This document shows, piece by piece, positions 42,755 through 52,225 of a stretch of DNA of 64,000 nucleotides. The DNA is from an uncultured Cellulophaga sp. (GTDB lineage: Bacteria; Bacteroidota; Bacteroidia; Flavobacteriales; Flavobacteriaceae): positions 1 to 64,000 of the forward strand of contig CANLIE010000006.1 in assembly GCA_947491225.1 (NCBI GenBank), given 5' to 3'. The translations under genes and the position numbers were made by a program. Under the pieces are notes generated by a model. That model did no database searches. It worked only from the letters and a program-made list of their open reading frames with translations, and was not told where the DNA came from. Every line of letters begins with the position of its first letter. Within the stretch, counting starts at the first letter, position 1.

Positions 42755-43420
42755 ATGAAGGTAAGTATCAATGATAGTTGGAAGCAGTATTTACAATCGG
42801 AATTTGAAAAACCATATTTTAAAGAGCTAACAAACTTTGTAAAGGATGAATATGTTAAAAACACCTGTTATCCAAAAGGGAGTCAGATTTTTGCTGCTTT
42901 TGATTGGAGCTCTTTTAATACTACTAAGGTTGTTATTATTGGTCAAGATCCATATCACGGTCCCAATCAAGCAAATGGGTTATGCTTTTCAGTACAAGAT
43001 GGTATTCCGCACCCACCATCACTTATTAATATATTCAAGGAAATTGAAACGGATATGAATATTCCATATCCTAAAAGTGGAAATTTAGAACGATGGGCTA
43101 AACAAGGTGTGTTATTGCTTAATGCAACATTGTCTGTACGAGCTCACCAAGCTGGCAGCCATCAAAAAAAGGGATGGGAAACCTTTACAGATGCTGTAAT
43201 TAAAATGATATCTGAAGAAAAGGAAGGTGTTATTTTTTTACTTTGGGGTGGATTTGCCAAACAAAAAATGAAACTTATAGATTCTAAAAAGCATTATATT
43301 TTAACATCTGGTCATCCATCACCACTAAGTGCTAATAGAGGTTATTGGTTTGGGAATAAGCATTTTAGCAAGACCAATGAAATTTTATTAGGTGCAGGAC
43401 AAAAAGCTATTGTTTGGTAA
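42755..43420 (+). CDS. ung: Uracil-DNA glycosylase, family 1
   Basis: A 221-residue enzyme with the catalytic GQDPYHGPNQANGLCFSV (Asp activates water), LLLNATLSVRAHQAGSH and the leucine-loop motif HPSPLSANRGYWF. It removes uracil from DNA as the first step of base-excision repair. Length and all motifs are normal. The window also carries an unrelated UDG-superfamily protein at 18131. Confidence 0.97.
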   Translation: MKVSINDSWKQYLQSEFEKPYFKELTNFVKDEYVKNTCYPKGSQIFAAFDWSSFNTTKVVIIGQDPYHGPNQANGLCFSVQDGIPHPPSLINIFKEIETDMNIPYPKSGNLERWAKQGVLLLNATLSVRAHQAGSHQKKGWETFTDAVIKMISEEKEGVIFLLWGGFAKQKMKLIDSKKHYILTSGHPSPLSANRGYWFGNKHFSKTNEILLGAGQKAIVW

Positions 43421-43607
43421 TTTTTTGTCCAAGTGTCACTTCGAGTGGTTTTTCAGAATGAAATGGATAAAAAATGTATCGAGAATAACTTTTTTATATA
43501 GAAATCACTATTGTCTATACAATCTTCCTTCGTCAAATCACTCAAATTAACTTGGTTTTCTTACATCTAATTCAGGTTTTTAGACAATATTTTTGGTATT
43601 GTAAGTT

Positions 43608-44729
43608 TTATGCATTATTAAGCATAACTGGCATCACAAGCATAGTTATATGCTCACCTTCATCTACACCATCTACGGGTGTTAATATCCCTGCTCTGTT
43701 TGGTAAACTCATCTCCAATGAAACATCATCTGAACTTAAGTTACCCAACATTTCTACTAAAAAACGAGAATTAAATCCAATTTGCATATCGTCTCCTTGG
43801 TAAGAGCATGTTAAACGCTCTTCAGCTTTGTTGCTGTAATCTATGTCCTCTGCTGATATGTTTAACTCAGCTCCAGCTACTTTTAAACGTATCTGGTGTG
43901 TTGTTTTGTTAGAAAAGATTGAAACACGTCTTACAGAGCTTAAAAGTTGTGTTCTAGAAATACTCAATACATTGGGATTTTCTTTGGGTATAACCGCTTC
44001 GTAATTTGGGTATTTACCATCTATTAACCTACAAATAAGCTCAGTATTGTCAAATGTGAATTTAGCGTTACTCTCATTATATTCTATAGTAACATCAGTT
44101 TCACTACCAGATAATATCCCTTTTAATAAAGTTAAGGGTTTTTTAGGCATAATAAATTCAGCTACTTGAGATGCTGTAACATCTGTACGTTGGTATTTAA
44201 CAAGTTTGTGAGCATCTGTAGCTACAAATGTTAAGTTTTCAGGAGAAAACTGGAAAAAAACACCGCTCATAACAGGTCTTAAATCATCATTACCAGTAGC
44301 AAATATTGTTTTGTTTATTGCTGTTGCTAAAATATCTCCCAAAATGGTTGTTGTACTTGGGTTAGATAGTTCTACTGCATTAGGAAATTCTGCACCATCA
44401 ACATATGCTAAAGCATATTTACCGTGGTTAGAACTAATCTCCACAGTGTTATTTTCTTCTACAACAAAAGTTAAAGGTTGTTCAGGAAAAGTTTTTAGTG
44501 TTTCCAATAACAATTTTGCAGGTAAAGCAATTGTACCTTCATTATCTGAATCTACTTCTAAAACAGAACTCATAGTTGTTTCCAAATCAGATGCAGAAAC
44601 TGTAAGGCTGTTTTGTTTTAATACAAACAAAAAATTATCTAAAATAGGTAAGGTATTACTGTTGTTTATAACACCACCTAAAATTTGTAATTGCTTTAAT
44701 AGATAAGTACTAGATACTATGAATTTCAT
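43608..44729 (-). CDS. dnaN: DNA polymerase III beta subunit (sliding clamp)
   Basis: A 373-residue protein beginning MKFIVSSTYLLKQLQILGGV, with three clamp-like repeats and the ending EHITMLVMPVMLNN. GVFFQFSPENLTFVATDAHKL is the conserved second-domain block. It forms the ring that holds the replicative polymerase on DNA. It is not next to dnaA here, which is usual in Bacteroidota. A 15-bp perfect palindrome lies 34 bases before its start codon. Confidence 0.96.
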   Translation of the reverse strand: MKFIVSSTYLLKQLQILGGVINNSNTLPILDNFLFVLKQNSLTVSASDLETTMSSVLEVDSDNEGTIALPAKLLLETLKTFPEQPLTFVVEENNTVEISSNHGKYALAYVDGAEFPNAVELSNPSTTTILGDILATAINKTIFATGNDDLRPVMSGVFFQFSPENLTFVATDAHKLVKYQRTDVTASQVAEFIMPKKPLTLLKGILSGSETDVTIEYNESNAKFTFDNTELICRLIDGKYPNYEAVIPKENPNVLSISRTQLLSSVRRVSIFSNKTTHQIRLKVAGAELNISAEDIDYSNKAEERLTCSYQGDDMQIGFNSRFLVEMLGNLSSDDVSLEMSLPNRAGILTPVDGVDEGEHITMLVMPVMLNNA

Positions 44730-44762
44730 CAGCTATATAAATTTTCTATATTTTATTCTTTT

Positions 44763-44777
44763 GACAATTAAATTGTC
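44763..44777. promoter_or_regulatory. Perfect palindrome upstream of dnaN
   Basis: GACAATT, A, AATTGTC forms a perfect inverted repeat centred 41 bases before the dnaN start. It does not resemble a DnaA box. No TAnnTTTG box is clear nearby. Possible operator. Confidence 0.4.
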
Positions 44778-44861
44778 TTTGGATTCTATTGTTATTCCTA
44801 AAAAATCCTTGAAACAAAGATATTTTAATTGTTCTTTTAACGAAAACAAACTTATTAACAC

Positions 44862-46529
44862 CTATTTGCCATATTTGTACTTGCGATAGTAATTAAAAAA
44901 GAAACCTAAAACAATTGTTAAAACTACTGGTAATGCAATGTTTATAAGCTGCCACTTTGTTTTTTGAGTCATTATTTTTTCATAATCTAGGAAAGGAATA
45001 CCTACTTTTTTAGTACGGATGTTTATAAGTCCATTATCATCTAACAAGTAATTTATGCTATTAATCATAAATTCTTTGTTCCCATAAAAGTTATTAGTCC
45101 ACTTATCATAACCTAATTCTAAAGGTTTTCCGTTTCTGATTTGATTTTTAACAATATCGCCATCGGCAATAATCAACATTTTATTAAAAGGACCTCTTTC
45201 TTGATTGTTTTTTAGCTGTATTGGTTTAACTCTGTTAATAAAAGTTGAGTTAAATTCTCCTTCTATTAGAACAGCCAAAGGCTTGTTTCCATTGTTGTAT
45301 TCCTCTTTATTAGGGCTTTTATTAATGATGTCTAAACTAATGATGTTTGGGGTACCAACAACTGTAGACAAAGGTGAACTGTAATACAAAACACTTTTTT
45401 TGTACTCATTATTTTCTAAAATATCTATGGTATTGGCAAATTGAAAGCGCAATGCTTCTAAGTTGTTATTTATTGGGTGATTATTTCTAGAAAAAACCAT
45501 AGGATTATAGGGCCATGGAACGGGGTTGTATTGAGAATTATTGCCCTCTCCATTAGCTAATACAATTTGTGATGCATAAATATCTTTTATTAATACTGGA
45601 TTTATGCGAATGCCATATTTAAAGAAAAAATCTTTCAAGTTTAAATCTCTAGGAAATGCTAGTGACCTCCCTTCTTCATTAAAAAGGCTGTCCAATTCCA
45701 TTACAACTTTGTCTAGTAACCATATGGATTTACCTCCATTAACAATATATTGATCCAATATGTATTTTTCTTTATCAGAAAAAGCTTCTGTTGGCTTTGC
45801 AATTAAGGCTAAATCATATTCTTTTAATTGTTCTACTGTTTTTTGTGGATTTGTAGCTACAGAATCTAGTGTAAATGCTGCAATATTATAATACTCCTTA
45901 ATAGTGGATAAATAATCTGCCAAATAGATGTCATCTAATTCTCCATTACCTTTTAAAATGGCAATTTTTTTCTTTTCCTTAGTGCTTAATTTACTAAAAG
46001 CATCTGCAAAAGAATATTCTAAATGTTGTACAGAATTGGTAATTCTTTCTTCTGCTGTTGCTCCCAATTTATTCTTTAGTAAAGCAACTTTTACAGTTTT
46101 GTTATTATGGTTTATTATTGCCCAAGGAAAAACAAACTCTTGCGATACTTTTCCGTTTTCTTCAACAGTTACATTGGCAGGAGTTAAACCTAATTGTTGT
46201 AGCTCGCCAAGTATAGTTTCTGTCTGACCAACATCTTTAAGCGGATCAACAAAGTTGAATTTTATATTGTTGTTTTTTGTAGCAAATTCTTCAAGTATTT
46301 GTTTGGTCTCAGACTTTAACTTAGCAAATTCAGCAGGTAAACCGCCATCTAAAAGTACATCAATTATAACCGGACTATTAAAATCTTTTACTGTGTATAA
46401 TGCAGCTTCAGAAAGTGTATATCTTTTGTCTTCTGTAAGATCTATTCTTGTATATACATATCTAGATAGTATATTTATAACTATTAGAGCTACTAGACCA
46501 ATAGCTACGGAAGTGAGCGTTTTTTTCAT
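44862..46529 (-). CDS. gldG: Gliding motility-associated ABC transporter substrate-binding protein GldG
   Basis: A 555-residue protein with an N-terminal membrane segment (about 5-25), then RYTLSEAALYTVKDFNSPVIIDVLLDG, the opening of the ABC_transp_aux domain. A large periplasmic part and a C-terminal membrane segment (about 527-547) follow. This is the GldG form in flavobacteria, which works with GldF and the ATPase GldA in gliding or secretion. It overlaps gldF by one base in the order gldF-gldG; gldA is not in this window. Confidence 0.92.
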   Translation of the reverse strand: MKKTLTSVAIGLVALIVINILSRYVYTRIDLTEDKRYTLSEAALYTVKDFNSPVIIDVLLDGGLPAEFAKLKSETKQILEEFATKNNNIKFNFVDPLKDVGQTETILGELQQLGLTPANVTVEENGKVSQEFVFPWAIINHNNKTVKVALLKNKLGATAEERITNSVQHLEYSFADAFSKLSTKEKKKIAILKGNGELDDIYLADYLSTIKEYYNIAAFTLDSVATNPQKTVEQLKEYDLALIAKPTEAFSDKEKYILDQYIVNGGKSIWLLDKVVMELDSLFNEEGRSLAFPRDLNLKDFFFKYGIRINPVLIKDIYASQIVLANGEGNNSQYNPVPWPYNPMVFSRNNHPINNNLEALRFQFANTIDILENNEYKKSVLYYSSPLSTVVGTPNIISLDIINKSPNKEEYNNGNKPLAVLIEGEFNSTFINRVKPIQLKNNQERGPFNKMLIIADGDIVKNQIRNGKPLELGYDKWTNNFYGNKEFMINSINYLLDDNGLINIRTKKVGIPFLDYEKIMTQKTKWQLINIALPVVLTIVLGFFFNYYRKYKYGK

Positions 46530-47260
46530 TATTGGTTTAGTTTTTTTAATTGAACAACTGTAAGGAATAGGAAGAAAATTGTTAATCCAATAAAATATAT
46601 TAAATCCCTTGTATCCATAACACCTCGGGCAATACTTTCAAAATGAGCTTTCATTCCTAAAGAAGCTATGGTTAGAATGTAATTGCCTTCAGAAAATAAT
46701 GTAGAAAGTCCTTGAAAGCCATAAAAACATATAAAACAAAGTATTAATGCTAGTAAAAATGCCACTATTTGGTTTTGTGAAAGGGTAGATGCAAAAATAC
46801 CAATAGCAGTGTAACTAGCCATTAAAAACAATAATCCAAAATATGACCCTAAAATCACTCCCATATCTAAATTACCAACTATTGTTCCTAATTCTGAAAT
46901 AGTATAAACGTATAAAAAAGTAGGAATTATTGCAATTATCACCAATGTAAGAGCGCCAAAAAATTTACCCAAAACAGTTTGCCATAAAGAAATTGGTTTA
47001 ATAAACAGTAATTCCAGCGTTCCGCTTTTTCGTTCTTCAGAAAAACTCTTCATTGTTATGGCTGGTATTAAAAACAAAAACACCCAAGGTGCCAAGAAGA
47101 AAAAATTACTTAAGTCTGCAAAGCCATAGTCAAATATATTGTATTCCCCTTTAAACACCCATAAAAATAAGCCGCTTAAAATTAAAAATAAACCAATAAC
47201 CAAATAGCCAATTGGTGAAGTGAAAAAAGATTGTATTTCCCGTTTGTAAATGGCGTACAT
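46529..47260 (-). CDS. gldF: Gliding motility-associated ABC transporter permease GldF
   Basis: A 243-residue membrane protein with six segments. Features are MYAIYKREIQSFFTSPIGYLV (read in parts), LVFLFLIPAITMKSFSEERKSGTLELL, which is the hallmark of ABC-2 type permeases of this group, and a final IYFIGLTIFFLFLTVVQLKK. It pairs with GldG and GldA. The stop codon of gldF and start of gldG overlap. The upstream monooxygenase-fold gene ends four bases before the gldF start, so four genes (47562-48392 to gldG) form one tight run. Confidence 0.93.
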   Translation of the reverse strand: MYAIYKREIQSFFTSPIGYLVIGLFLILSGLFLWVFKGEYNIFDYGFADLSNFFFLAPWVFLFLIPAITMKSFSEERKSGTLELLFIKPISLWQTVLGKFFGALTLVIIAIIPTFLYVYTISELGTIVGNLDMGVILGSYFGLLFLMASYTAIGIFASTLSQNQIVAFLLALILCFICFYGFQGLSTLFSEGNYILTIASLGMKAHFESIARGVMDTRDLIYFIGLTIFFLFLTVVQLKKLNQ

Positions 47261-47264
47261 CTAT

Positions 47265-47561
47265 TTAATTTAAAGTTTCTTTTTTGTTTACAGTCCAGGC
47301 TTCTGGCTTGTTTGAAAACAATAGTTTGGTTTTAGCCCATAGATTTTTGAACAAATCTGAATTTCTATACACTTCTAGTGCATCTTCATTTTCCCAATAA
47401 CTATATGTGAAAAAGATATTGGGATTATTTTTATCTTGATAAAGTTCTAAAAAATTACACCCATCAAAATCTCTAATCAAATATTTAGATTTGTTAAAAA
47501 TATTTTCAAATCTAATAATATTTTCAGTTTCAAAAGTTAATTTAACAATCCGTATAATCAT
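47265..47561 (-). CDS. Antibiotic biosynthesis monooxygenase-fold (ABM) protein
   Basis: A 98-residue dimeric ferredoxin-like fold: MIIRIVKLTFE, then IRDFDGCNFLELYQDKNNPN, FFTYSYWENEDALEVYRNS and FKNLWAKTKLLFSNKPEAW. The order matches ABM-domain proteins (YgiN-like), whose biochemical roles vary. It starts directly after the stop of the SAM hydroxide adenosyltransferase gene and is followed by gldF four bases later. Confidence 0.85.
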   Translation of the reverse strand: MIIRIVKLTFETENIIRFENIFNKSKYLIRDFDGCNFLELYQDKNNPNIFFTYSYWENEDALEVYRNSDLFKNLWAKTKLLFSNKPEAWTVNKKETLN

Positions 47562-48392
47562 TTATAAAAAATTTATAGTAATTGTATCTCTATAATCTAA
47601 TCCCAATAGGGTAGAAGCACCACCAACTGTTGTTAAGTTACTTTTATAAATTGCTAACTCTAAGTATTGAGAAGAATTAAACAAAGCAAGTAGGTCACCA
47701 GGTCCTTTTCTATAATTCTTTTCAATATCATAATTTATAATGTCGCTGTATTTGGAGTGTATTTTTTTTATGACTTTGCCGCGTACACTAACCTCATAGT
47801 TTCTACCATTTCTATAAGCATCAAACAAGTTTTTTTGGATATTACTAACTACATTGCCATAGTTATCTATATATACAATGTTCCCTATAATAGTTTTTCC
47901 ACCATCTATTAATTGTGGAACAAAATCTTTTATGCTCCTTAGGTTGTCAAAAGGCTTGCCAACAACTTCCATTTTTCCGCCACGTACCAAATGACAAGCA
48001 ACTTTTATAAAAATATCATATGTAGGAAAAGAACCATTAATGGTATCTGGTATATTTATAGAAACTATTTTTTCAGGGTTTATTTCAGAAGTTATTAAAC
48101 AAATAACTCCATTATTTGCGCTTATGAAATAGTGTCCGTCTACATATACTATAATGTGTTCATTTTCCTTTGTTAATTCAGCATCTACACCAACTATATG
48201 AACTGTTCCCTTTGGAAAAGTTTTATAAGAATTTTTAAGTATATAAGCACATTCCTGAATGTTAAAAGGATTAACGCTATGTGATATATCAACAATTTTT
48301 GCATCTTCCAATTCACTATGTATAGCTCCTTTTAGAGCACCAACAAAATGGTCTTTGTATCCAAAATCAGTAGTTAATGTAATAATTGCCAT
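47562..48392 (-). CDS. S-adenosyl-L-methionine hydroxide adenosyltransferase (DUF62 family)
   Basis: A 276-residue protein opening MAIITLTTDFGYKDHFVG, with DISHSVNPFNIQECAYIL, GTVHIVGVDAEL, ANNGVICLI and YIDNYGNVVSNI, the conserved blocks of the DUF62/SAM hydrolase (SalL/FDAS-related) family. These enzymes hydrolyse SAM to adenosine and methionine. In the halogenases a loop with extra residues allows chloride or fluoride; it is not evident here. It is the first gene of the run leading into gldF-gldG and divergent from phoH. Confidence 0.9.
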   Translation of the reverse strand: MAIITLTTDFGYKDHFVGALKGAIHSELEDAKIVDISHSVNPFNIQECAYILKNSYKTFPKGTVHIVGVDAELTKENEHIIVYVDGHYFISANNGVICLITSEINPEKIVSINIPDTINGSFPTYDIFIKVACHLVRGGKMEVVGKPFDNLRSIKDFVPQLIDGGKTIIGNIVYIDNYGNVVSNIQKNLFDAYRNGRNYEVSVRGKVIKKIHSKYSDIINYDIEKNYRKGPGDLLALFNSSQYLELAIYKSNLTTVGGASTLLGLDYRDTITINFL

Positions 48393-48437
48393 TTATAACT
48401 GTTGATATGTTTTTGCCAATGCAAACTGATTTTTAAT

Positions 48438-48445
48438 TAAATTTG
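48438..48445 (+). promoter_or_regulatory. Possible promoter -7 box of the phoH-purC pair
   Basis: TAAATTTG matches TAnnTTTG, about 75 bases before the TTG start at 48520. It overlaps the divergent leader of the DUF62 gene. Confidence 0.4.
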
Positions 48446-48519
48446 TTGGACAAAATTACGTAAAAAACAGCTAACTAAAATTTATAATTTACGACCTAAC
48501 CTTTTAACACATTTTTTCT

Positions 48520-49473
48520 TTGAACGAAATTATAATTGAACTTACAGAAATAAGCCCTAGAGAATTTTTTGGACACCAAAATGCTTATATAGACTTACTA
48601 AAAAAATATTTTCCTAAACTAAAGATAGTTGCTCGCGGAAGCAAAATTAAAGCTTATGGTGATGATGAACATTTAGAAGAGTTTGATAAACGCTTAAAAA
48701 TGTTGATGAATCATTTTTCTAAGTACAATAAAATAGATGAGAATGTCATAGAAAGAGTGTTGACAAGCAATAGCAAAGCAGATTATGCTACATCTGATAG
48801 CAGTGGAGATGTTTTGGTACACGGTGTTAGTGGTAGGCTAATAAAAGCACAAACAGCAAACCAGCGCAAACTGGTTGAGGCAGCAAAAAAACACGATATG
48901 GTTTTTGCTATAGGTCCAGCAGGTACAGGGAAAACTTATACTGGTGTTGCTTTAGCAGTTAAAGCGTTAAAAGAGAAGCAAGTAAGACGTATTATATTAA
49001 CTAGACCAGCAGTAGAAGCAGGAGAAAATTTAGGTTTTTTACCAGGAGATTTAAAAGAGAAATTGGATCCGTATATGCAACCGTTGTATGATGCTTTGCG
49101 TGATATGATACCAGCAGAGAAATTAACACATTATATAGAGAATGGCACCATACAAATAGCTCCTATGGCTTTTATGCGTGGGCGTACGTTAGATAATGCC
49201 TTTGTTATTTTGGATGAAGCCCAGAATACAACACACGCACAAATGAAAATGTTTTTAACGCGTATGGGGAAAAATGCAAAGTTTTTATTGACAGGAGATC
49301 CAGGGCAAATAGATTTACCACGTAGAACAATTTCTGGTTTAAAAGAGGCTTTGTTGGTATTAGGAAATGTAGAAGGGATTAAAATTATTTATTTAGACGA
49401 TAAAGATGTAATTCGCCATAAATTGGTAAAAAAAGTGATAGAAGCATATAGAAATATAGAGCATCAAAATTAA
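48520..49473 (+). CDS. PhoH family ATPase
   Basis: A 317-residue protein starting at TTG. A KH-like N-terminal part (about 1-110) is followed by the PhoH ATPase domain: VFAIGPAGTGKTYTGVALAV (Walker A), RIILTRPAVEAGENLGFLPG, and FVILDEAQNTTHAQMKMFL (Walker B). LTGDPGQIDLP is also present. PhoH-like proteins are nucleic-acid-linked ATPases (PhoH/YbeZ), connected with RNA processing and ribosome maturation together with YbeY. The stop is nine bases before purC, so the two are probably co-transcribed. Confidence 0.93.
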   Translation: MNEIIIELTEISPREFFGHQNAYIDLLKKYFPKLKIVARGSKIKAYGDDEHLEEFDKRLKMLMNHFSKYNKIDENVIERVLTSNSKADYATSDSSGDVLVHGVSGRLIKAQTANQRKLVEAAKKHDMVFAIGPAGTGKTYTGVALAVKALKEKQVRRIILTRPAVEAGENLGFLPGDLKEKLDPYMQPLYDALRDMIPAEKLTHYIENGTIQIAPMAFMRGRTLDNAFVILDEAQNTTHAQMKMFLTRMGKNAKFLLTGDPGQIDLPRRTISGLKEALLVLGNVEGIKIIYLDDKDVIRHKLVKKVIEAYRNIEHQN

Positions 49474-49482
49474 GAAGTAAGA

Positions 49483-50433
49483 ATGAATACAATAGTAGAT
49501 ACCAATTTTGAATTTCCCAATCAAGTAAATGTATATAAAGGAAAAGTAAGAGAGGTTTATCGTTTAGAGAATGATATAATGGTAATGGTAGCAACAGACA
49601 GGCTATCTGCTTTTGATGTGGTTATGCCAAAAGGAATACCATACAAGGGACAGATATTAAATCAGATTGCCACAAAAATGATGAATGATACGGCAGATAT
49701 AGTGCCAAATTGGTTATTAGCAACACCAGATGCAAATGTAGCCATAGGGCACGCTTGTGAACCTTTTAAGGTAGAAATGGTAATACGTGGATATATGTCT
49801 GGTCATGCAGCTAGGGAGTATAAACTAGGTAAGAGACTGCTTTGTGGTGTTGTTATGCCAGATGGTATGAAAGAAAATGATAAATTCCCTAAACCTATCA
49901 TAACACCAGCTACAAAAGCAGAGATGGGAGATCATGATGAAGATATTTCAAGAGAAGATATTATAAAAAGAGGTATTGTTTCTGAGGCCGATTATAAACA
50001 ATTAGAAGCGTATACGTATGCTTTGTTTGAAAGAGGAACTGAAATAGCAGCAAAACGCGGATTAATATTGGTAGATACTAAGTATGAATTTGGCAAAACC
50101 AAAGAGGGTAAAATTGTACTGATAGATGAAATACATACGCCAGATTCATCTCGTTACTTTTATGCAGAAGGTTATCAAGACCGACAAGAAAAGGGAGAAA
50201 TGCAAAAACAATTATCCAAAGAGTTTGTACGTCAATGGCTAATTAGTAATGGTTTTCAAGGACTAGAAGGACAAACGTTACCTGAAATGACGGATGAATA
50301 TATTGCAACCGTATCAGAAAGGTATATAGAATTATATGAAAATATTATAGGGGAAGCATTTATAAAAGCTGATGTTTCTAATATTAAGAATAGAATAGAA
50401 GACAATGTTTTAAATTGTTTAAAGGAATTATAA
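49483..50433 (+). CDS. purC: Phosphoribosylaminoimidazole-succinocarboxamide synthase
   Basis: A 316-residue protein with [39 protein letters not shown] and a C-terminal half carrying [29 protein letters not shown] (read in parts) and [11 protein letters not shown]. It joins CAIR and aspartate in the eighth step of purine synthesis. The length fits the longer yeast-like form used in Bacteroidota. A strong terminator follows. Confidence 0.95.
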   Translation: MNTIVDTNFEFPNQVNVYKGKVREVYRLENDIMVMVATDRLSAFDVVMPKGIPYKGQILNQIATKMMNDTADIVPNWLLATPDANVAIGHACEPFKVEMVIRGYMSGHAAREYKLGKRLLCGVVMPDGMKENDKFPKPIITPATKAEMGDHDEDISREDIIKRGIVSEADYKQLEAYTYALFERGTEIAAKRGLILVDTKYEFGKTKEGKIVLIDEIHTPDSSRYFYAEGYQDRQEKGEMQKQLSKEFVRQWLISNGFQGLEGQTLPEMTDEYIATVSERYIELYENIIGEAFIKADVSNIKNRIEDNVLNCLKEL

Positions 50434-50454
50434 CTAACCAATTTATAACCTTTT

Positions 50455-50486
50455 AAAAAAAAGACCGCTATTGCGGTCTTTTTTTG
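50455..50486 (+). terminator. Rho-independent terminator after purC
   Basis: AAAAAGACCGC, TATT loop, GCGGTCTTTTT: perfect 11-bp stem with T-run. Confidence 0.93.
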
Positions 50487-50649
50487 TTAATAAGATAGAT
50501 GAACCTTTTAGTGTTTTTAGGTAAAGAATCATTTTATTTTTAATATTAGTTCCAAAGATTTTACAGAATTCATAAAAATACGCAAACCAATCAATTACGC
50601 CCAGAAACCTCTATTATTTATAGGTTGTGTTATGCAACATATTTTTCTA

Positions 50650-51228
50650 CTAGTTTTCGTTTGATATGATTGGAGGCAGTAATTTTCTTGAGCCGTATTT
50701 TGAATTAACCATTTCAATCGCCAAAAAAGTTTTTAACTTATAAAAGTCCATTTCAAAATCATCATCAGATAAGCTTCCTAAAAGGATTTTTGATATTTTT
50801 GAAGCATCACCTTCTCCAAATCCAATAGAATCTATTTTTTTACCTATTTCAATCCATTTAGAGTTGCTATTCTTATAATTATTTACTTGTTCAATTTCGC
50901 AGTTGCGTATTTTAGTTTCATCAGACCGATTAACTTTAAATATAGGGTAAACTTTATAAAATGAAAGCAATGAATCAATTTGATAATTTTCATCTGTAAT
51001 GATTCTGTTCAATAGTGAGGTATAACTTGCACCAGTTTTGTCCATCAAAACCTCATTTTTAATTAGAATAGTCTCGTAGTCGATTATTGTTTTATTTAAA
51101 TCAAATCCTGCGTTCTGATAGATTTCGATTTGACAGGTCATTATTTGGTTTTCCAGAGTATTTTCTTGTCCAGAACTAGAACCATATAAAATAGAAAATA
51201 AGAATATAAGGTAAAAAGGTTTTTTCAT
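50650..51228 (-). CDS. Exported hypothetical protein
   Basis: A 192-residue protein with a signal peptide (MKKPFYLIFLFSILYGSSSG, cut near SGQE) and a mostly helical, polar mature part. I see no motif I can name. Two Cys (in IMTCQIE and IRNCEIE) might form a disulfide. It stands alone on the minus strand with 217 bases to purC and 336 to the tRNA gene. Confidence 0.7.
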   Translation of the reverse strand: MKKPFYLIFLFSILYGSSSGQENTLENQIMTCQIEIYQNAGFDLNKTIIDYETILIKNEVLMDKTGASYTSLLNRIITDENYQIDSLLSFYKVYPIFKVNRSDETKIRNCEIEQVNNYKNSNSKWIEIGKKIDSIGFGEGDASKISKILLGSLSDDDFEMDFYKLKTFLAIEMVNSKYGSRKLLPPIISNEN

Positions 51229-51531
51229 ATGTTACCTAACTTATACTGATGATTTGACAGCGTTTAAATGTTTTGTATCAGCAGTTAGTTTAACACCGAA
51301 GTTAGTTTATTTTTTCTAGTACTGCAATAAAAAAAGGAGGGTAAAGAACATTAAACAGAACAAAATATTATCCAACGCTATCTATTTTTTTAACAAAATT
51401 AAATAGTATAACAGCTACAAGCCCAGAAACCATTGTAGCCATAGAATGCAGAAGTGGGAGTAATAAAATTTATGTCAATCAATTTTTAATAGAAAATTGT
51501 AATGAAAACAAGCAAATTTTACTGTAAAAAT
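51229..51531. other. Intergenic region with a possible coding remnant
   Basis: About 300 bases. The plus strand from about 51396 to the TAA at 51525-51527 stays open and reads LNSITATSPETIVAIECRSG then NKIYVNQFLIEN, with no start codon. The composition looks coding, so it may be the end of a decayed gene. The rest (51229-51395) shows nothing recognisable. Confidence 0.35.
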
Positions 51532-51560
51532 AAAAACCTCCTTTAAATAAGGAGGCTTTA
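51532..51560 (-). terminator. Terminator after tRNA-Met
   Basis: On the minus strand CCTCC and GGAGG form a stem with outer A-T pairs around a nine-base loop, followed by a T-rich run; it lies five bases after the tRNA. Confidence 0.7.
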
Positions 51561-51564
51561 TTTG

Positions 51565-51638
51565 TAGCGAGAACGAGAGTTGAACTCGTGACCTCCGGGT
51601 TATGAATCCGACGCTCTAACCAACTGAGCTACCTCGCC
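51565..51638 (-). tRNA. tRNA-Met (anticodon CAT)
   Basis: 74 bases on the minus strand. Acceptor stem GGCGAGG pairs with TCTCGCT (one G-T type pair). D arm GCTC/GAGC and T arm ACGAG/CTCGT with TTCAACT loop are present. The anticodon loop TTCATAA gives CAT. The anticodon stem has an A-C mismatch next to the loop (31-39). The 3' CCA is not encoded. The first acceptor pair G1-T and normal D arm fit an elongator Met or, less likely, the Ile CAT species. Confidence 0.95.
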
Positions 51639-51787
51639 AAAGATTTTTAAAACGGGTGCAAATATAGAGTTATTTTTTATCTATATCAAAAAAAAAATAA
51701 AGGAAAGTTTGAAGAAAATATTATGTAGCTTTTTGTTTTTTTATCATACAGAAATATATATATTGCTCGTTCTAAATAATTACGAGT

Positions 51788-52171
51788 ATGAGTAAAAAAA
51801 ATAACTATGAGCTAGAGTTTGTGATACAATCATCACCACAAATGCTTTATCAATATATATCTACCCCTTCTGGATTGTCAGAATGGTTTGCGGATAATGT
51901 TAATTCCAGAGGAGAAAAATTTACTTTTATATGGGATGGATCCGAAGAGGTTGCAAATTTGTTAAAAAAGAAAAGCGGTGAATTTATTCGCTTTAAATGG
52001 GAAGAGGATGAAGATGATAGTTATTTTGAAATGCGAATTATTGTAGATGAAATTACATCCGATGTTTCTTTATTTATTTCTGATTTTGCAGAAGAAGATG
52101 AAATAGATGAAGCAAAAATGTTATGGACAAATCAAATTTCTAGCCTAAAACAAGTCTTAGGATCAGCATAA
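51788..52171 (+). CDS. START-like domain protein
   Basis: A 127-residue acidic protein: YELEFVIQSSPQMLYQYIS, then TPSGLSEWFADNVNS, FTFIWDGSEEVA and RFKWEEDEDDSYFEMRI. The fold pattern matches the START-like/SRPBCC family seen across Bacteroidota (START_2 type), close to AHSA1 proteins that bind Hsp90, but no ligand or partner is known. It is followed 54 bases later by an aminotransferase gene in the same direction. Confidence 0.8.
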   Translation: MSKKNNYELEFVIQSSPQMLYQYISTPSGLSEWFADNVNSRGEKFTFIWDGSEEVANLLKKKSGEFIRFKWEEDEDDSYFEMRIIVDEITSDVSLFISDFAEEDEIDEAKMLWTNQISSLKQVLGSA

Positions 52172-52225
52172 AAATTATTAAATAAACAATATCTTTGGCC
52201 TTGAATTTTTTCAAGGCTTTTTTTT

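Noticed and set aside
51565-51638. tRNA pseudogene because of the A-C pair at 31-39
   Set aside because: All stems and loops are otherwise intact, a terminator follows, and a single mismatch next to the anticodon loop is compatible with a functional tRNA.
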